Positions 56,040 to 64,000 are shown, counted from the first letter of the stretch. The stretch is DNA of 64,000 bases from Kitasatospora sp. NBC_01266 (GCF_036242395.1 NZ_CP108458.1:7626001-7690000); one strand, 5' to 3'. Made by a program: numbers and translations. The notes: a model not told the origin generated them from the letters alone.

Positions 56040-56972
56040 TCAGCGCCGGCGGGAGAGGGCGACGCCGCCCAGGCAGAGGCAGCCACCGAGCAGGCTCAGC
56101 ACGGCCGGCACCTCGCCGAGGATCGCCCAGGACATCAGCACCACCAACGCCGGGACGGCGTAGGTGGTGGCGCCCATCCGGCCCGCGGTGGTGCGGGCGA
56201 GCGCGTAGGCCCAGGTGCTGAAGGCGAGCGCGGTGGGGAATAGGCCGAGGTAGACCAGGTCGAGCGTGGCCGACAGCGGCGCGTGGCCGAGCTGGGTGGC
56301 CAACTGCCCGGAGAACGGAAGGCAGAGCACCATGCCGATCAGGCAGCCGAAGGCGGTGGCCTGCAGCGGCGTCGCGTGCCGCAGCGCGGGCTTCTGGGTC
56401 ACCACGCCGGCCGCGTAGAGCAGGGCGGCGCCCAGGCAGAGCAGCACGCCCAGCAGCGGCGAGCCCTTGCCGCCCGACTGCGCGAGGCCCACCACCACCG
56501 CGCCCGCGAACGAGACGGCCATGCCGGCCATCAGCCGCCGTGGGAACCCCTCACGCAGCAGCCAACCGCCGAACAGCGCGACCAGCATCGGGCCGACGTT
56601 GACCACCATGGCCGCCGTGCCGGCGTCGACCTTCTGCTCGCCCCAGTTGATCGTGATCATGTAGAGGCCGAACCAGAGCACTCCGGAGAGCGCGATGCCC
56701 GGCCAGGCGGCTCGCGGCGGCAGACCCTCGCGCCGTAGCGCCCAGCTGGTCAGGAGAGCGACCGAGCCGACCGCCAGCCGGCCCAGCGCGAGCGCACCCG
56801 GGCCGTAGTGCGGGGCGGCCGAGCGGATCGCCACGAAGGCCGAGGCCCAGAGCAGTACGGAGACGGTGGCCGCGGCCACCGCCTTGGGGTTGGTGAGTCC
56901 GGGGTCGATCCGGGTGTGGGTGGCGGCGGGAGCGACGGGGGCGGCGGCTGCGGAGGGGGCACTCTGGTCCAT
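56040..56972 (-). CDS. EamA/DMT family transporter
   Basis: The 310-residue protein has ten membrane helices in two EamA repeats (ATVSVLLWASAFVAIRSAAPHYGPGALALGRL, then GVLLCLGAALLYAAGVVTQKPAL). DMT transporters export amino acids or metabolites; the substrate is unknown. ATG 56972 has no ribosome binding site, but TAGCTT lies 7 bases upstream, fitting a leaderless mRNA. It is followed by the PEP mutase-like gene in the same direction. Confidence 0.9.
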   Translation of the reverse strand: MDQSAPSAAAAPVAPAATHTRIDPGLTNPKAVAAATVSVLLWASAFVAIRSAAPHYGPGALALGRLAVGSVALLTSWALRREGLPPRAAWPGIALSGVLWFGLYMITINWGEQKVDAGTAAMVVNVGPMLVALFGGWLLREGFPRRLMAGMAVSFAGAVVVGLAQSGGKGSPLLGVLLCLGAALLYAAGVVTQKPALRHATPLQATAFGCLIGMVLCLPFSGQLATQLGHAPLSATLDLVYLGLFPTALAFSTWAYALARTTAGRMGATTYAVPALVVLMSWAILGEVPAVLSLLGGCLCLGGVALSRRR

Positions 56973-57070
56973 GCGGGCCAAGCTAGCCCGGTGCTGACGG
57001 GGCGGCCAGGCAATAAGGCGCGCGGCCGCCCGGGGTGCCGGCCGCTCGGGCCGTCGGAGCATCAGGGACG

Positions 57071-57556
57071 CTACGGCAGTTGGAGGTAGGCGGCGCGGCC
57101 GGTGCGGCGGGCTTCGGCGACCGCCTCGACCAGAGCCAGCCGGGCCGGCCGCAGCTCCTGGCGCCAGGCGGCGAGCGGGCGGACCGCGAACTCGGTGTGC
57201 TCGGCGGGGTCGAGCCGCAGCCCGGCCAGCTGCGCCGCGTCGAGCGGGCCGCCGTCGAAGACCACGCCGATCTTGAACGGCCAGCCCCCCGAGGGGCCGA
57301 CGAAGAGCAGCGCGAGCAGCGGCGGGACCGGGTGCTCGGGCAGCGTCAACCCGGTCTCCTCCAGCACCTCCCGGCGGGCGGCCTGCCACGGATCGTCACC
57401 GAACTCCAGGTTGCCGCCCGCGAACTGCCAGACCTCCGGGTCGTAGACCGACTTCAGCAGCAGCGGGTTGCCGTCGGCATCGGTGAAGTGCACGGCGGCG
57501 AACAGGACCCCGTGCGGGAGGGTACGCAGATGGTCGGCGAGCGGCAGGTCGGGCAC
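57071..57556 (-). CDS. Nudix hydrolase
   Basis: The 161-residue protein carries a full Nudix box, GNLEFGDDPWQAARREVLEE followed by TGL (residues about 48-70), which binds Mg and hydrolyses nucleoside diphosphate derivatives. The product is a house-cleaning or metabolite pyrophosphatase of unknown substrate. GTG 57556 is preceded by TTGGAGG. It follows the YchJ-type gene by 31 bases in one leftward operon. Confidence 0.92.
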   Translation of the reverse strand: MPDLPLADHLRTLPHGVLFAAVHFTDADGNPLLLKSVYDPEVWQFAGGNLEFGDDPWQAARREVLEETGLTLPEHPVPPLLALLFVGPSGGWPFKIGVVFDGGPLDAAQLAGLRLDPAEHTEFAVRPLAAWRQELRPARLALVEAVAEARRTGRAAYLQLP

Positions 57557-57587
57557 CGCGTTCCTCCAAGCGGTTGTGCGGGTCGGG

Positions 57588-58010
57588 TCAGTCGGTCTCG
57601 ACCACGCCGTCGAGGTAGACCCAGGCGCCCTCGTGGCGGACGAAGCGGCTCTTCTCCCGCATGGCGCCGGCGTGACCCTGCTCCTGGTAGTGGGCGACGA
57701 ACTCCACCTCGCCCGCCTGGTGGAACGGGCCGCCCTCGGTGCTGCCCAGGATCTCCAGCCGCTGCCAGCGCAGTCCCGGATCGAAGTCGACGGCCGGCGG
57801 CCGGGTCCGCGGGTGCCAGCTGCGCAGCAGGTACGCGGCGTCCTCGACCACGAAGGCGCTGAACCGTGAGCGCATCAGCTGTTCGGCGGTGCCGGCCTGG
57901 GCCAGGCCGCGGTGCAGCCGACCGCAGCAGTCGGCGTAGCTCGCGGGCAGGCCGCACGGGCAACTGGTCGGCGCGGCGGTCGGGCGGGGGCGGGTGGGGC
58001 GTCGTGACAT
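57588..58010 (-). CDS. YchJ family SEC-C motif protein
   Basis: The 140-residue protein begins with a SEC-C zinc motif (CPCGLPASYADCCGRLHRG, residues about 17-35) and has the YchJ/UPF0225 body (TAEQLMRSRFSAFVVEDAAYLLRSWHP, FVAHYQEQGHAGAMREKSRFVRHEGAWVYLDG). Zinc-binding SEC-C proteins interact with partners such as SecB or the ribosome, but YchJ itself has no assigned reaction. ATG 58010 is the natural start. Confidence 0.9.
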   Translation of the reverse strand: MSRRPTRPRPTAAPTSCPCGLPASYADCCGRLHRGLAQAGTAEQLMRSRFSAFVVEDAAYLLRSWHPRTRPPAVDFDPGLRWQRLEILGSTEGGPFHQAGEVEFVAHYQEQGHAGAMREKSRFVRHEGAWVYLDGVVETD

Positions 58011-58079
58011 GGGTCCATTCTGACGGACCCCGGGGTTGCCCCGGGCCCGGCCGCCGGGTGGCGCCGGGCCGACGGGCCG

Positions 58080-59078
58080 TCAGGGCAGCTGGAGCTGCTG
58101 ACCGGGGTAGATCAGGTTGGGGTTGGTGCCGACCGTGCCGAGGTTGTCCTGGTAGAGCTGCTGCCAGTTGTCGAGGTGGTGGCTCTGGGCGATGTCCCAG
58201 AGGTTGTCACCGCTCTGGACGGTGTAGCCCTGGCCGGCGGGGGTCGGGGCCGGCGTGCCGGGTGCGGCGGGGGTGGTCGGCGCGCTCGGCACGGGGGCGG
58301 TTGCGACCGGGGGAGTGGTGCTCTGGCCCACCGTCGGCGCCGCGCCGATGGTGGGGGTGGTGGTGGGAGCGGGGGCCGCCGGGGTGGTGGGCGCCTGCGG
58401 GGCGGGGCTCGCCGTGGGGGCGGTGGGGGCGGTGCTCGGCGCGGCCGGGGTGCTCGGGGCCTGGCTCGGCGCTGCCGTCGTCGGCGTGCTGCCGGGCGCG
58501 GTCGGCGTGCCGGTCACCGGCGCGGGCGTCGTGCCGGTGGGCGTGGTGGGGGTGGGTGCCGTGCCGGTGGGTGTCGTGCCGGTGGGCGAGGACGGCGGTA
58601 CGGGCGACGCAGGGGGTGCGGGCGTGGTCGTGGTCGTCCCGGTCGGGTTGGTGGGTGCCGACGTCGTGGGCGCCGTGGGCGTCGCCGCCGGGGCCGTCAG
58701 CCCGGCCACCGTCGCGCAGTTCCCCCAGACGCCCGGCCCCTGGTCGGCCAGCAGCCGCTCGGCCACCGCGATCTGCTGCGCCTCGGTCGCGTGCGAGGCC
58801 ACCGCGCCGTACTGGTCGCCGCCGTAGGCGACCCAGCTCTGCTGGGTGAAGTGCAGCCCGCCGTAGTACCCGTCGCCGGTGTCGGCGCTCCAGTTGCCGC
58901 CGGTCTCGCACTGGGCCACCGCGTCCCAGGTGGCGGCCGGGGCGGCGTGCGCGCCGGTCGCGGTGAGCAGCGGCAGGGCCAGACCCGCGCCGGCCACGGT
59001 CGCGGCGGTCACCGCGCGGTCGGTCTGGGTCGGGCGGCGGTGGCGGCCCGGACCGAAGAAGACGCCGGATATGCCCAT
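58080..59078 (-). CDS. Resuscitation-promoting factor-like muralytic protein with LysM
   Basis: The 332-residue protein has a signal peptide (1-46, GAHAAP), an Rpf domain (about 47-125, TWDAVAQCETGGNWSADTGDGYYGGLHFTQQSW with the catalytic Glu), a 150-residue Pro/Thr-rich linker and a C-terminal LysM (about 284-332, YTVQSGDNLWDIAQSHHLDNWQQLYQ). It cleaves peptidoglycan to aid spore germination and growth. The c-di-AMP riboswitch in its leader controls it. AGAGGGA precedes ATG 59078. Confidence 0.95.
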   Translation of the reverse strand: MGISGVFFGPGRHRRPTQTDRAVTAATVAGAGLALPLLTATGAHAAPAATWDAVAQCETGGNWSADTGDGYYGGLHFTQQSWVAYGGDQYGAVASHATEAQQIAVAERLLADQGPGVWGNCATVAGLTAPAATPTAPTTSAPTNPTGTTTTTPAPPASPVPPSSPTGTTPTGTAPTPTTPTGTTPAPVTGTPTAPGSTPTTAAPSQAPSTPAAPSTAPTAPTASPAPQAPTTPAAPAPTTTPTIGAAPTVGQSTTPPVATAPVPSAPTTPAAPGTPAPTPAGQGYTVQSGDNLWDIAQSHHLDNWQQLYQDNLGTVGTNPNLIYPGQQLQLP

Positions 59079-59091
59079 GGAAGATCCCTCT

Positions 59092-59276
59092 CCGCACGCC
59101 TGCGAGGTGAGCTGTCGGGTTCGGACCGGGAGGTGGCCCGGCCGTTCGCGCGGACGGGTCCGGCGGACGGCTTCACCCCGAGCCGTACGGGGACGGCATT
59201 GAATCCTGGGTCCCCCGCCCCTGCCCAGAGGTGTGGTCGTGGTCCCGGGAGCGCGTTGGGCAGGACTCGGCGTACC
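59092..59276 (-). ncRNA. ydaO/yuaA c-di-AMP riboswitch
   Basis: On the minus strand the conserved landmarks occur in order: GGTACGCCGAGTCC (59276 downward), GGGGGACCCA (about 59206-59215), CGGGGTGAAGCCGTCC (about 59170-59185), GGTCCGAACCCGACAGCTCA (from about 59127) and CCTCGCAGGCGTGCGG ending at 59092. This is the ydaO pattern that binds two c-di-AMP molecules. In actinomycetes it sits before rpf-type cell wall hydrolase genes and turns them off at high c-di-AMP. Confidence 0.92.
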
Positions 59277-59312
59277 GCGTCCGGGCACCCGCGCGGTGGC
59301 GGGCTGCTGGGG

Positions 59313-59342
59313 AGACTAGACGGATCATCACCTCGATAACAA
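59313..59342 (-). promoter_or_regulatory. Promoter of the riboswitch-Rpf transcript
   Basis: TTGTTA (59337-59342, minus strand) and TAGTCT (59313-59318) are separated by 18 bases. Transcription would start near 59305, about 30 bases upstream of the riboswitch core. Confidence 0.65.
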
Positions 59343-59498
59343 CCCCGCATCGCACACATCACACGCGAATCACGGCAGCCAGGCGATGGTCCGTACCGGG
59401 AACGTGCCCCCGAATGCCCGCGACTGTCGCCGGAGCCCGCGCCCCTGGGCGGCTAGGTTGGGAGCCGGAACAGCCGATCAGTTGGTAAGGAGAGGCCG

Positions 59499-59924
59499 AT
59501 GGCCGACGAAGTCAAGATCCGCGAACTGTTCGCCGCCCAGCGCACGGGCGTCCTGGTGACGCTGAAGCGGGACGGGAGGCCGCAGCTCTCCAACGTCCTC
59601 TACGCCTACGACCCGGCCCGGGAGCTGATCCGGGTCTCGATCACCGCCGACCGGGTGAAGGCGAAGAACCTGGCCCGCGACCCGCGCGCGAGCCTGTACG
59701 CGACCAGCCCGGACTACTGGACCTGGGCGGTGGCCGAGGGCACGGCCGAGTTGACACCGGTGGCCGCCGCGCAGGACGACGCCGCCGTCGAGGAGTTGGT
59801 CGACCTCTACCGCACGCTGCAAGGCGAGCACCCGGATTGGGACGACTACCGCGCCGCGATGGTGCGCGATCGCCGGCTGGTGGTCAAGCTGCACGTCGAG
59901 CACCTGTACGGCCAGACCCCCTAG
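59499..59924 (+). CDS. PPOX-class F420-dependent flavoprotein
   Basis: The 141-residue protein has the split-barrel fold of PPOX F420-dependent proteins: GVLVTLKRDGRPQLSNVLYAYDPARELIRVSITADRVKAKNLARDPRASLY and a C-terminal RRLVVKLHVEHLYG. It would use F420 or FMN in a small redox reaction. AAGGAGAGG precedes ATG 59499. Its TAG stop (59922-59924) lies inside the terminal CTAG of the MITE-like element, so the element may have set or preserved the end of the protein. Confidence 0.9.
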   Translation: MADEVKIRELFAAQRTGVLVTLKRDGRPQLSNVLYAYDPARELIRVSITADRVKAKNLARDPRASLYATSPDYWTWAVAEGTAELTPVAAAQDDAAVEELVDLYRTLQGEHPDWDDYRAAMVRDRRLVVKLHVEHLYGQTP

Positions 59925-60099
59925 GGGCTGTCGTCAAACCCCCTTCGTCGCCCGCAGGGCGGCTTGGCGGCGTCAGGTGCGTGCTCTCGGCGTGCCGGGC
60001 GCAGGCCCTCGTACTGGACGTACTTGGGCCTGTGCCCGGTGCGGCGAGAGTGCGTGCATGGCGTCGCCGAGCAGAAGGGGGTTTGACGACAGCCCCTAG
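59921..60099. mobile_element. MITE-like element with 26-bp perfect terminal inverted repeats
   Basis: CTAGGGGCTGTCGTCAAACC and the next 6 bases (59921-59946) are the exact reverse complement of 60074-60099. The 127-base interior has further pairing (GGGCGCAGGCCC/GGGCCTGTGCCC around TCGTACTGGACGTAC), so the whole element folds. It has no coding capacity. The ends lie in CTAG, consistent with a TA target duplication as made by IS630/Tc1-type transposases; that link is inferred. Confidence 0.8.
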
Positions 60100-60260
60100 T
60101 CTCGGCCGCAACCCCGGACGGCCGGGCGGCGCAAGGGAGTTCGGCGCCGCCCGGTCCGGCGGGTTTGCCCGATCGGCGGACACCGCGCCGCGCACCGCCG
60201 CACCATAGGGGCACGCGCCCCGATCGGGATCGGCGGGCGCACCGGGAGCGAGGTGGGGCT

Positions 60261-60851
60261 GTGCACGAGTTGGAGCCGGCCATCGAGGCGGCCGAGGGCG
60301 ATCCGCACTGGTGGTGGGAGGTGGATGCCGCGCTGATGGGCAAGGCGGCCGCCTTGGACGTGGCCATGTACTGGGCCCGTGGGCTGACCAACTGGGCGGC
60401 CAGATACGACCCCAGGGTGGCCGACGCCGACCTGGAGGCGGTGCGGACCCTGCTCGGCCTGGCCGTCTACCGTGCGGCGCAAGGCGAGGGGGTCACCGAC
60501 CCGGGCCGGATCCCCACCCTGCTGCCACTGCTGACGCTGCCGCGCGCCCTGGCCAGGACCACCGCCGAGGTCAGGCCGCTCGGGTACGGGGACCGGGGCC
60601 GACTGCGGCTGGCCGACCGGGCCCGGCTGCGGGCCGCTCTGGACGACCCGGATCCGGCTGTCTTCGAGCGGCTGCGCAAGGCGACGGTCCTGGTGCTGGT
60701 AGCCAACACCGATCACGCGCGCACCGAGTTGTGCCGCCGCTCCAATGACGCGACCGTCTGGAAGGACCGCCCGCTGATCACCATCAGCTCCCGTGAGCCG
60801 CAACTGCCGGACCACGGGCAACTGCCCTGGGACTGGTACAGCACCGGCTGA
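60261..60851 (+). CDS. Hypothetical protein
   Basis: I do not recognise this 196-residue protein. It is helical (EPAIEAAEGDPHWWWEVDAALMGKAAALDVAMYWARGLTNWAARYDP) with a WWW motif, followed by an alpha/beta part (KATVLVLVANTDHARTELCRRS) and a conserved-looking tail (LPDHGQLPWDWYSTG). No signal or membrane segment is evident. GTG 60261 follows GAGGTGGGG. It lies between the MITE-like element and a membrane protein. Confidence 0.65.
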   Translation: MHELEPAIEAAEGDPHWWWEVDAALMGKAAALDVAMYWARGLTNWAARYDPRVADADLEAVRTLLGLAVYRAAQGEGVTDPGRIPTLLPLLTLPRALARTTAEVRPLGYGDRGRLRLADRARLRAALDDPDPAVFERLRKATVLVLVANTDHARTELCRRSNDATVWKDRPLITISSREPQLPDHGQLPWDWYSTG

Positions 60852-60980
60852 CCGCCCGCCCCCGACGGCGTCCGCCGGGTGGCGCTCCCGTACGCTCTGG
60901 GCTCCGCGGGCCGAACGTGCCTGGTCCGCGGGGTGCAGCGGCACTGAGCGGCACCGAGGAGCACAGGGGGAAGTCGGAAC

Positions 60981-62318
60981 ATGAGCGTCGATGACGTGTG
61001 GCGGGCGCCGGACCCGGACGCCGGCCGGCCTGACGCCGGGCAGCAGACCGGCAGCGCGCCGTCGAGCGACCGGCCGAGTGACCAGATGAGTGACCGGCCG
61101 AGTGAGCAGGCGAACGGCCAGGCGAACGGCCACGTGAACGACCAGGCGAGTGACCAGCCGGGTGCCTCGGGGCCGTACCCGCCACCGCCGCCCTATCAGG
61201 GCCCGTACCAGGGTGGCTGGCAGGGTGGCCCCTACCAGGGCGGTGGCCCCTACCAGGGCGGCTGGCCGCCTCCCGGAGCCGGCTGGGGTTTTCGGCCCGC
61301 GCCGCCCAAGCCCGGCGTGATAGCGCTGGCCCCGCTCAGCGTCGGCGAGGTGCTCAGCGGCGTCTTCACCACCCTGCGCCGGTACGCCAAGCCGCTGCTG
61401 CTGCCACTGCTCGGCGTGCTGGCGGGCGCCGTCGCCCTGTTCACCGTGTACGGCCTGGTCGGCTACCTGCTGACCGCGGACACCTTCCAGGAGCTGCGGG
61501 ACCAGCCCGGCGCCGATCCCACGCACGGGCAGGCGGTCACCTTCGGCGTGCTGGTCGTCCTCGGCGTGCTGCTCCTGCTGCTCTGCTTCGTGGCGTTGTC
61601 GCTGGTGGCGAGCGTGTCCAGTGCGGCGGTGCTGCGGCATGCCGTGCTCGGCCGCCCGGTGACGGCCGGTCAGCTCTGGTCGCAGACCGGTCCCTTCCTC
61701 TGGCGGGTGCTCGGTGCCCAGGCGCTGCTCTGGCTGACCGGGCTCGGCGCGGTGCTGGTCGCGCTGCTGCCGGGCACCGTCCTCGGGCTGCTGACCGGCA
61801 GCGCCGCCGTGTTCGGCGTGCTGGCGGCGATCATGCTGCTGGTGGTCCTGGGGCTCGGCGGCTACGCCGGGGTGCGGCTGACCCTGCTGGTCCCGGTGCT
61901 GGTGCTGGAGGACCGGCGCCCGCTGGCCGCGATCCGCCGTGCCTGGAAGCTCAACGAGGGGGCCTGGTGGCGCAGTCTGGGCATCCCCTATGTGATCCGC
62001 ATGATCGGATCCTTCGCCGGTCAGCTGGTCGTCGGACCGCTCTGGGTGATCGGCGCACTGGGACTGGGGTTCACCATGAACCAGCAGGTGGACCAGTACG
62101 GGAACACCGTGCAGGGCGACCCCTCGGTCTTCGGCGTGCTGTTCTGCGTCGCCTTCACGCTGTTGGGCCTGGGCCTGGCGATGGTGCTCACCGCGTCGCT
62201 CTCGCCGCTGGCCGACGGGCTGCTCTACGTCGACCGGCGGATCCGTCGCGAGGGCCTGGCCCGGACGCTCGCGGAGCAGGCGGGGATTCCCGTCCCGCCC
62301 GCCGGCCCGGGGGTCTGA
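60981..62318 (+). CDS. Membrane protein with GPDPase-membrane-type domain
   Basis: The 445-residue protein has a long hydrophilic N-terminus (1-110) with Ser/Asp and Pro/Gly/Gln/Tyr repeats (YQGPYQGGWQGGPYQGG), then six or more membrane helices (LLLPLLGVLAGAVALFTVYGL, VLVVLGVLLLLLCFVALSLVA, LLGLGLAMVLTASLSPL) with RPLAAIRRAWKLNEGAWWRSLGI between, as in the glycerophosphoryl diester phosphodiesterase membrane domain family. These are often paired with cell-envelope functions. The reaction is unknown. GGGGGAA precedes ATG 60981. Confidence 0.78.
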   Translation: MSVDDVWRAPDPDAGRPDAGQQTGSAPSSDRPSDQMSDRPSEQANGQANGHVNDQASDQPGASGPYPPPPPYQGPYQGGWQGGPYQGGGPYQGGWPPPGAGWGFRPAPPKPGVIALAPLSVGEVLSGVFTTLRRYAKPLLLPLLGVLAGAVALFTVYGLVGYLLTADTFQELRDQPGADPTHGQAVTFGVLVVLGVLLLLLCFVALSLVASVSSAAVLRHAVLGRPVTAGQLWSQTGPFLWRVLGAQALLWLTGLGAVLVALLPGTVLGLLTGSAAVFGVLAAIMLLVVLGLGGYAGVRLTLLVPVLVLEDRRPLAAIRRAWKLNEGAWWRSLGIPYVIRMIGSFAGQLVVGPLWVIGALGLGFTMNQQVDQYGNTVQGDPSVFGVLFCVAFTLLGLGLAMVLTASLSPLADGLLYVDRRIRREGLARTLAEQAGIPVPPAGPGV

Positions 62319-62347
62319 GCCCGTCCTCGGGCCCGATCCCGCGTCGG

Positions 62348-62388
62348 CGGCCTGGACCGGGCAGGGGAAAGTGCCCCGGTCCAGGCCG
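62348..62388 (+). terminator. 14-bp hairpin after the membrane protein gene
   Basis: CGGCCTGGACCGGG (62348-62361) pairs with 62375-62388 around a 13-base loop, 30 bases after the stop at 62318. Confidence 0.75.
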
Positions 62389-62612
62389 GCGAACACGGTG
62401 TCGGACAGCCGCCGGCAACCGGGGGCGGGAGCTGGTGGCTGGGCGATATCCGTAGCCCCGGTGGCGGGCGTGGCGATCCATCCGGGGACCGTTCGTGTCG
62501 CGCTCTGCAGGCTGGGATGAGCCTGGCACGGGGCCCCTGGCAAAGCAACAGGCATGGGCCTGATTCCGCATTGCGTTCATTTCAGCTGGCCCCAGGGCGT
62601 ATCATCCGGCGC

Positions 62613-62652
62613 TGACCGCCGCCGACCGGTGGCTGCCGGTCGTCGGCGGTCA
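62613..62652 (-). terminator. 17-bp hairpin after the second MFS gene
   Basis: TGACCGCCGCCGACCGG (62613-62629) pairs with CCGGTCGTCGGCGGTCA (62636-62652) with one mismatch and a 6-base loop, 29 bases downstream of the leftward MFS stop. Confidence 0.8.
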
Positions 62653-62680
62653 ACGCCGGTGTGCACATCCGCCCGCGCGC

Positions 62681-64000
62681 TCAGCGGCCGAGACGCGCCG
62701 CCCGCTCGGAGTCGGCCCGGTCCGGGTGCTGCCGCGGGTCCTCGACCTGCCCGCTCTTGGCGCTCGGGCCGCGCAGTGCCGAGGCGAGCGCGCCGATCAG
62801 GGCCAGCAGCGCGGCGGCGCTGAAGACGGTGACCAGGCCGTGGTGGAACGGTCCGGAGACCAGCTCGGGGAAGAACCGGTCGCCGGTCAGCGTCTGCGCG
62901 TTGGCGGCGGGCAGGGTGGGCAGCACGCCGCTGGGGCCGAGCAGGTGGCTGATCGGGTTGTTGCCGAGGAAGGTGGCGAAGAGCGTGCTCACCGGGGGCA
63001 GTCCGGCCACCTGGTGCGCTGTCGCGGCCGGCACCTGCTGGGCGGTCAGGCCGGTCTGCAGGGCGTGCGGCAGCGAGCCGGCCAGGCCGACGATCATCAG
63101 CGAGAAGAACAGCCCGATCGACAGCGCGGTGCCGGAGTTCTGGAAGGTGGAGCGCATCCCGGAGGCCACCCCGCGCTGCTCCGGCGGCACGCTGCCCATG
63201 ATCGCCGAGGTGTTCGGCGCCGAGAACATGCCCTGACCCAACCCGCTGACCAGCAGCAGCGCCGCGAAGGCGGGGTAGGGGAAGTCGACCGGCAGCAGCA
63301 TCAGGCCGATGAAGGAGGCGGCCACCAGGGTCAGCCCGCTGGTGGCGAAGAGCCGCGCGCCGAACCGGTCGGAGAGGTAGCCGGAGATCGGGCCGCCGAG
63401 CAGGAAGCCGACGGTCAGCGGCAGCATGAAGATGCCCGCCCAGAGCGGGGTGCGCTCGAAGGAGTAGCCGTGCAGCGGCAGCCAGATGCCCTGCAGCCAG
63501 ATGATCAGCATGAACTGCATGCCGCCGCGCGCGATCGCGATCAGCAGCGCCGCCAGGTTCCCGGCGGCGAACGCGCGGATCTTGAACAGGCGCAGCTGGA
63601 ACATCGGTTCGGCGATCCGGGTCTCCGCGACGCAGAAGGTGGTGAGCAGTGCCACGCCGGTGGCCAGGCCCGCCAGCACCCAGGGGTTGGTCCAGCCGGT
63701 GGCGTGGCCGCCGTAGGGCTGGATGCCGTAGGTGATCGCGGCGAGCAGGCAGGCCGCGCCCCCGGTGAAGGTCAGGTTGCCGACCCAGTCGATCCGGCCC
63801 GGTCGGCGGGTGCCGGTCTCGCGCAGGCTGCGGTAGGACCAGAAGGTGCCCAGCACGCCGACCGGCACGCTGACCCAGAAGACCGCGCGCCAGTCGATGG
63901 TGGCCAGCAGGCCGCCGACCAGCAGGCCGAGGAACATGCCCATCAGCGCGGTGATCTGGTTGATGCCCAGCGCCATGCCGCGCTGCCGGGCCGGGAAGGC
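62681..64000 (-). CDS. DHA2-type MFS exporter (partial, N-terminus beyond window)
   Basis: About 440 C-terminal residues are in the window; the reading frame runs off the right end (AFPARQRGMALGINQITALMGMFLG). It has FLLGGPISGYLSDRFGARLFA, PPEQRGVASGMRSTFQNSGTALSIG and a long loop before the last helix (about residues 325-390), typical of 14-helix EmrB/QacA exporters. It likely exports a drug or secondary metabolite. The terminator at 62613-62652 follows its stop. Confidence 0.88.
   Translation of the reverse strand, partial: AFPARQRGMALGINQITALMGMFLGLLVGGLLATIDWRAVFWVSVPVGVLGTFWSYRSLRETGTRRPGRIDWVGNLTFTGGAACLLAAITYGIQPYGGHATGWTNPWVLAGLATGVALLTTFCVAETRIAEPMFQLRLFKIRAFAAGNLAALLIAIARGGMQFMLIIWLQGIWLPLHGYSFERTPLWAGIFMLPLTVGFLLGGPISGYLSDRFGARLFATSGLTLVAASFIGLMLLPVDFPYPAFAALLLVSGLGQGMFSAPNTSAIMGSVPPEQRGVASGMRSTFQNSGTALSIGLFFSLMIVGLAGSLPHALQTGLTAQQVPAATAHQVAGLPPVSTLFATFLGNNPISHLLGPSGVLPTLPAANAQTLTGDRFFPELVSGPFHHGLVTVFSAAALLALIGALASALRGPSAKSGQVEDPRQHPDRADSERAARLGR

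Larger units (their letters stand above)
62319..62680. other. Intergenic region with two terminators
   Basis: About 362 bases between convergent genes. It has a terminator for each side (listed separately). The middle 62400-62610 shows no gene or RNA I can identify. Confidence 0.55.

Noticed and set aside
58255..58700. DNA repeat array
   Set aside because: The periodicity reflects the Pro/Thr-rich linker codons of the Rpf protein.

Overview
The window is high-GC (about 70% or more) DNA with GTG starts, many overlapping start/stop codons and dense short operons. The gene content (RibM-type transporter, RbpA, FxsA, EF-G-like FusA2, Rpf/LysM protein with a c-di-AMP riboswitch, class III lanthipeptide synthetase) points to a Streptomycetaceae chromosome, Streptomyces or Kitasatospora. 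There is no rRNA, tRNA, CRISPR array, integrase or replication gene, so this is ordinary chromosome with a few accessory islands.

Layout. 1-4346: end of the riboflavin operon (ribE tail, ribM, ribBA, ribH) followed, after a strong hairpin, by hisE-hisG and a PH-domain membrane protein. 4347-6919: two overlapping CNNM/CorC-type membrane proteins behind a structured leader. 7004-17171: EccA-like AAA+ protein, small P-loop kinase, acyl-CoA dehydrogenase, Lrp regulator, amidohydrolase, lnt and fxsA. 17199-19850: rbpA with a textbook SigR promoter, and an FtsK-like membrane protein with a degenerate P-loop plus a small membrane partner. 20347-22722: ankyrin, GNAT, a small unknown and a thioesterase-like protein.

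22800-28853 is the most coherent metabolic island: ridA, an IclR regulator and a 2-keto-3-deoxygluconate-type kinase read leftward; a PLP-dependent D-amino acid deaminase, an N-acyl-D-amino acid deacylase and a KDPG aldolase read rightward from a shared control region with overlapping promoters and palindromes. The set fits stepwise breakdown of an N-acylated amino sugar acid such as N-acetyl-D-glucosaminate to pyruvate and glyceraldehyde 3-phosphate.

28887-44329: secreted esterase and lipase, a secreted small protein, an APC permease, a methyltransferase, SRPBCC and TenA-like proteins, glutaminase, a Fpg/Nei glycosylase, an acyl-CoA synthetase and FusA2. 44417-49182: an orphan class III lanthionine synthetase (LanKC), a 16-bp tandem repeat, a small secreted two-cysteine peptide and an unusual LuxR-type regulator with a zinc ribbon. 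49269-64000: a HEAT-repeat protein, a PQQ-like propeller protein, an MFS exporter carrying a 44-bp inverted duplication, MOSC, serine hydrolase, PEP mutase-like, EamA, Nudix and YchJ proteins, the riboswitch-controlled Rpf protein, a PPOX flavoprotein whose stop codon lies in a MITE-like element, two unknowns and a second MFS exporter cut by the window end.

Two cross-window patterns stand out: several genes have a -10-like hexamer 6-8 bases before the start codon (leaderless mRNAs), and two palindromic elements are bounded by CTAG.
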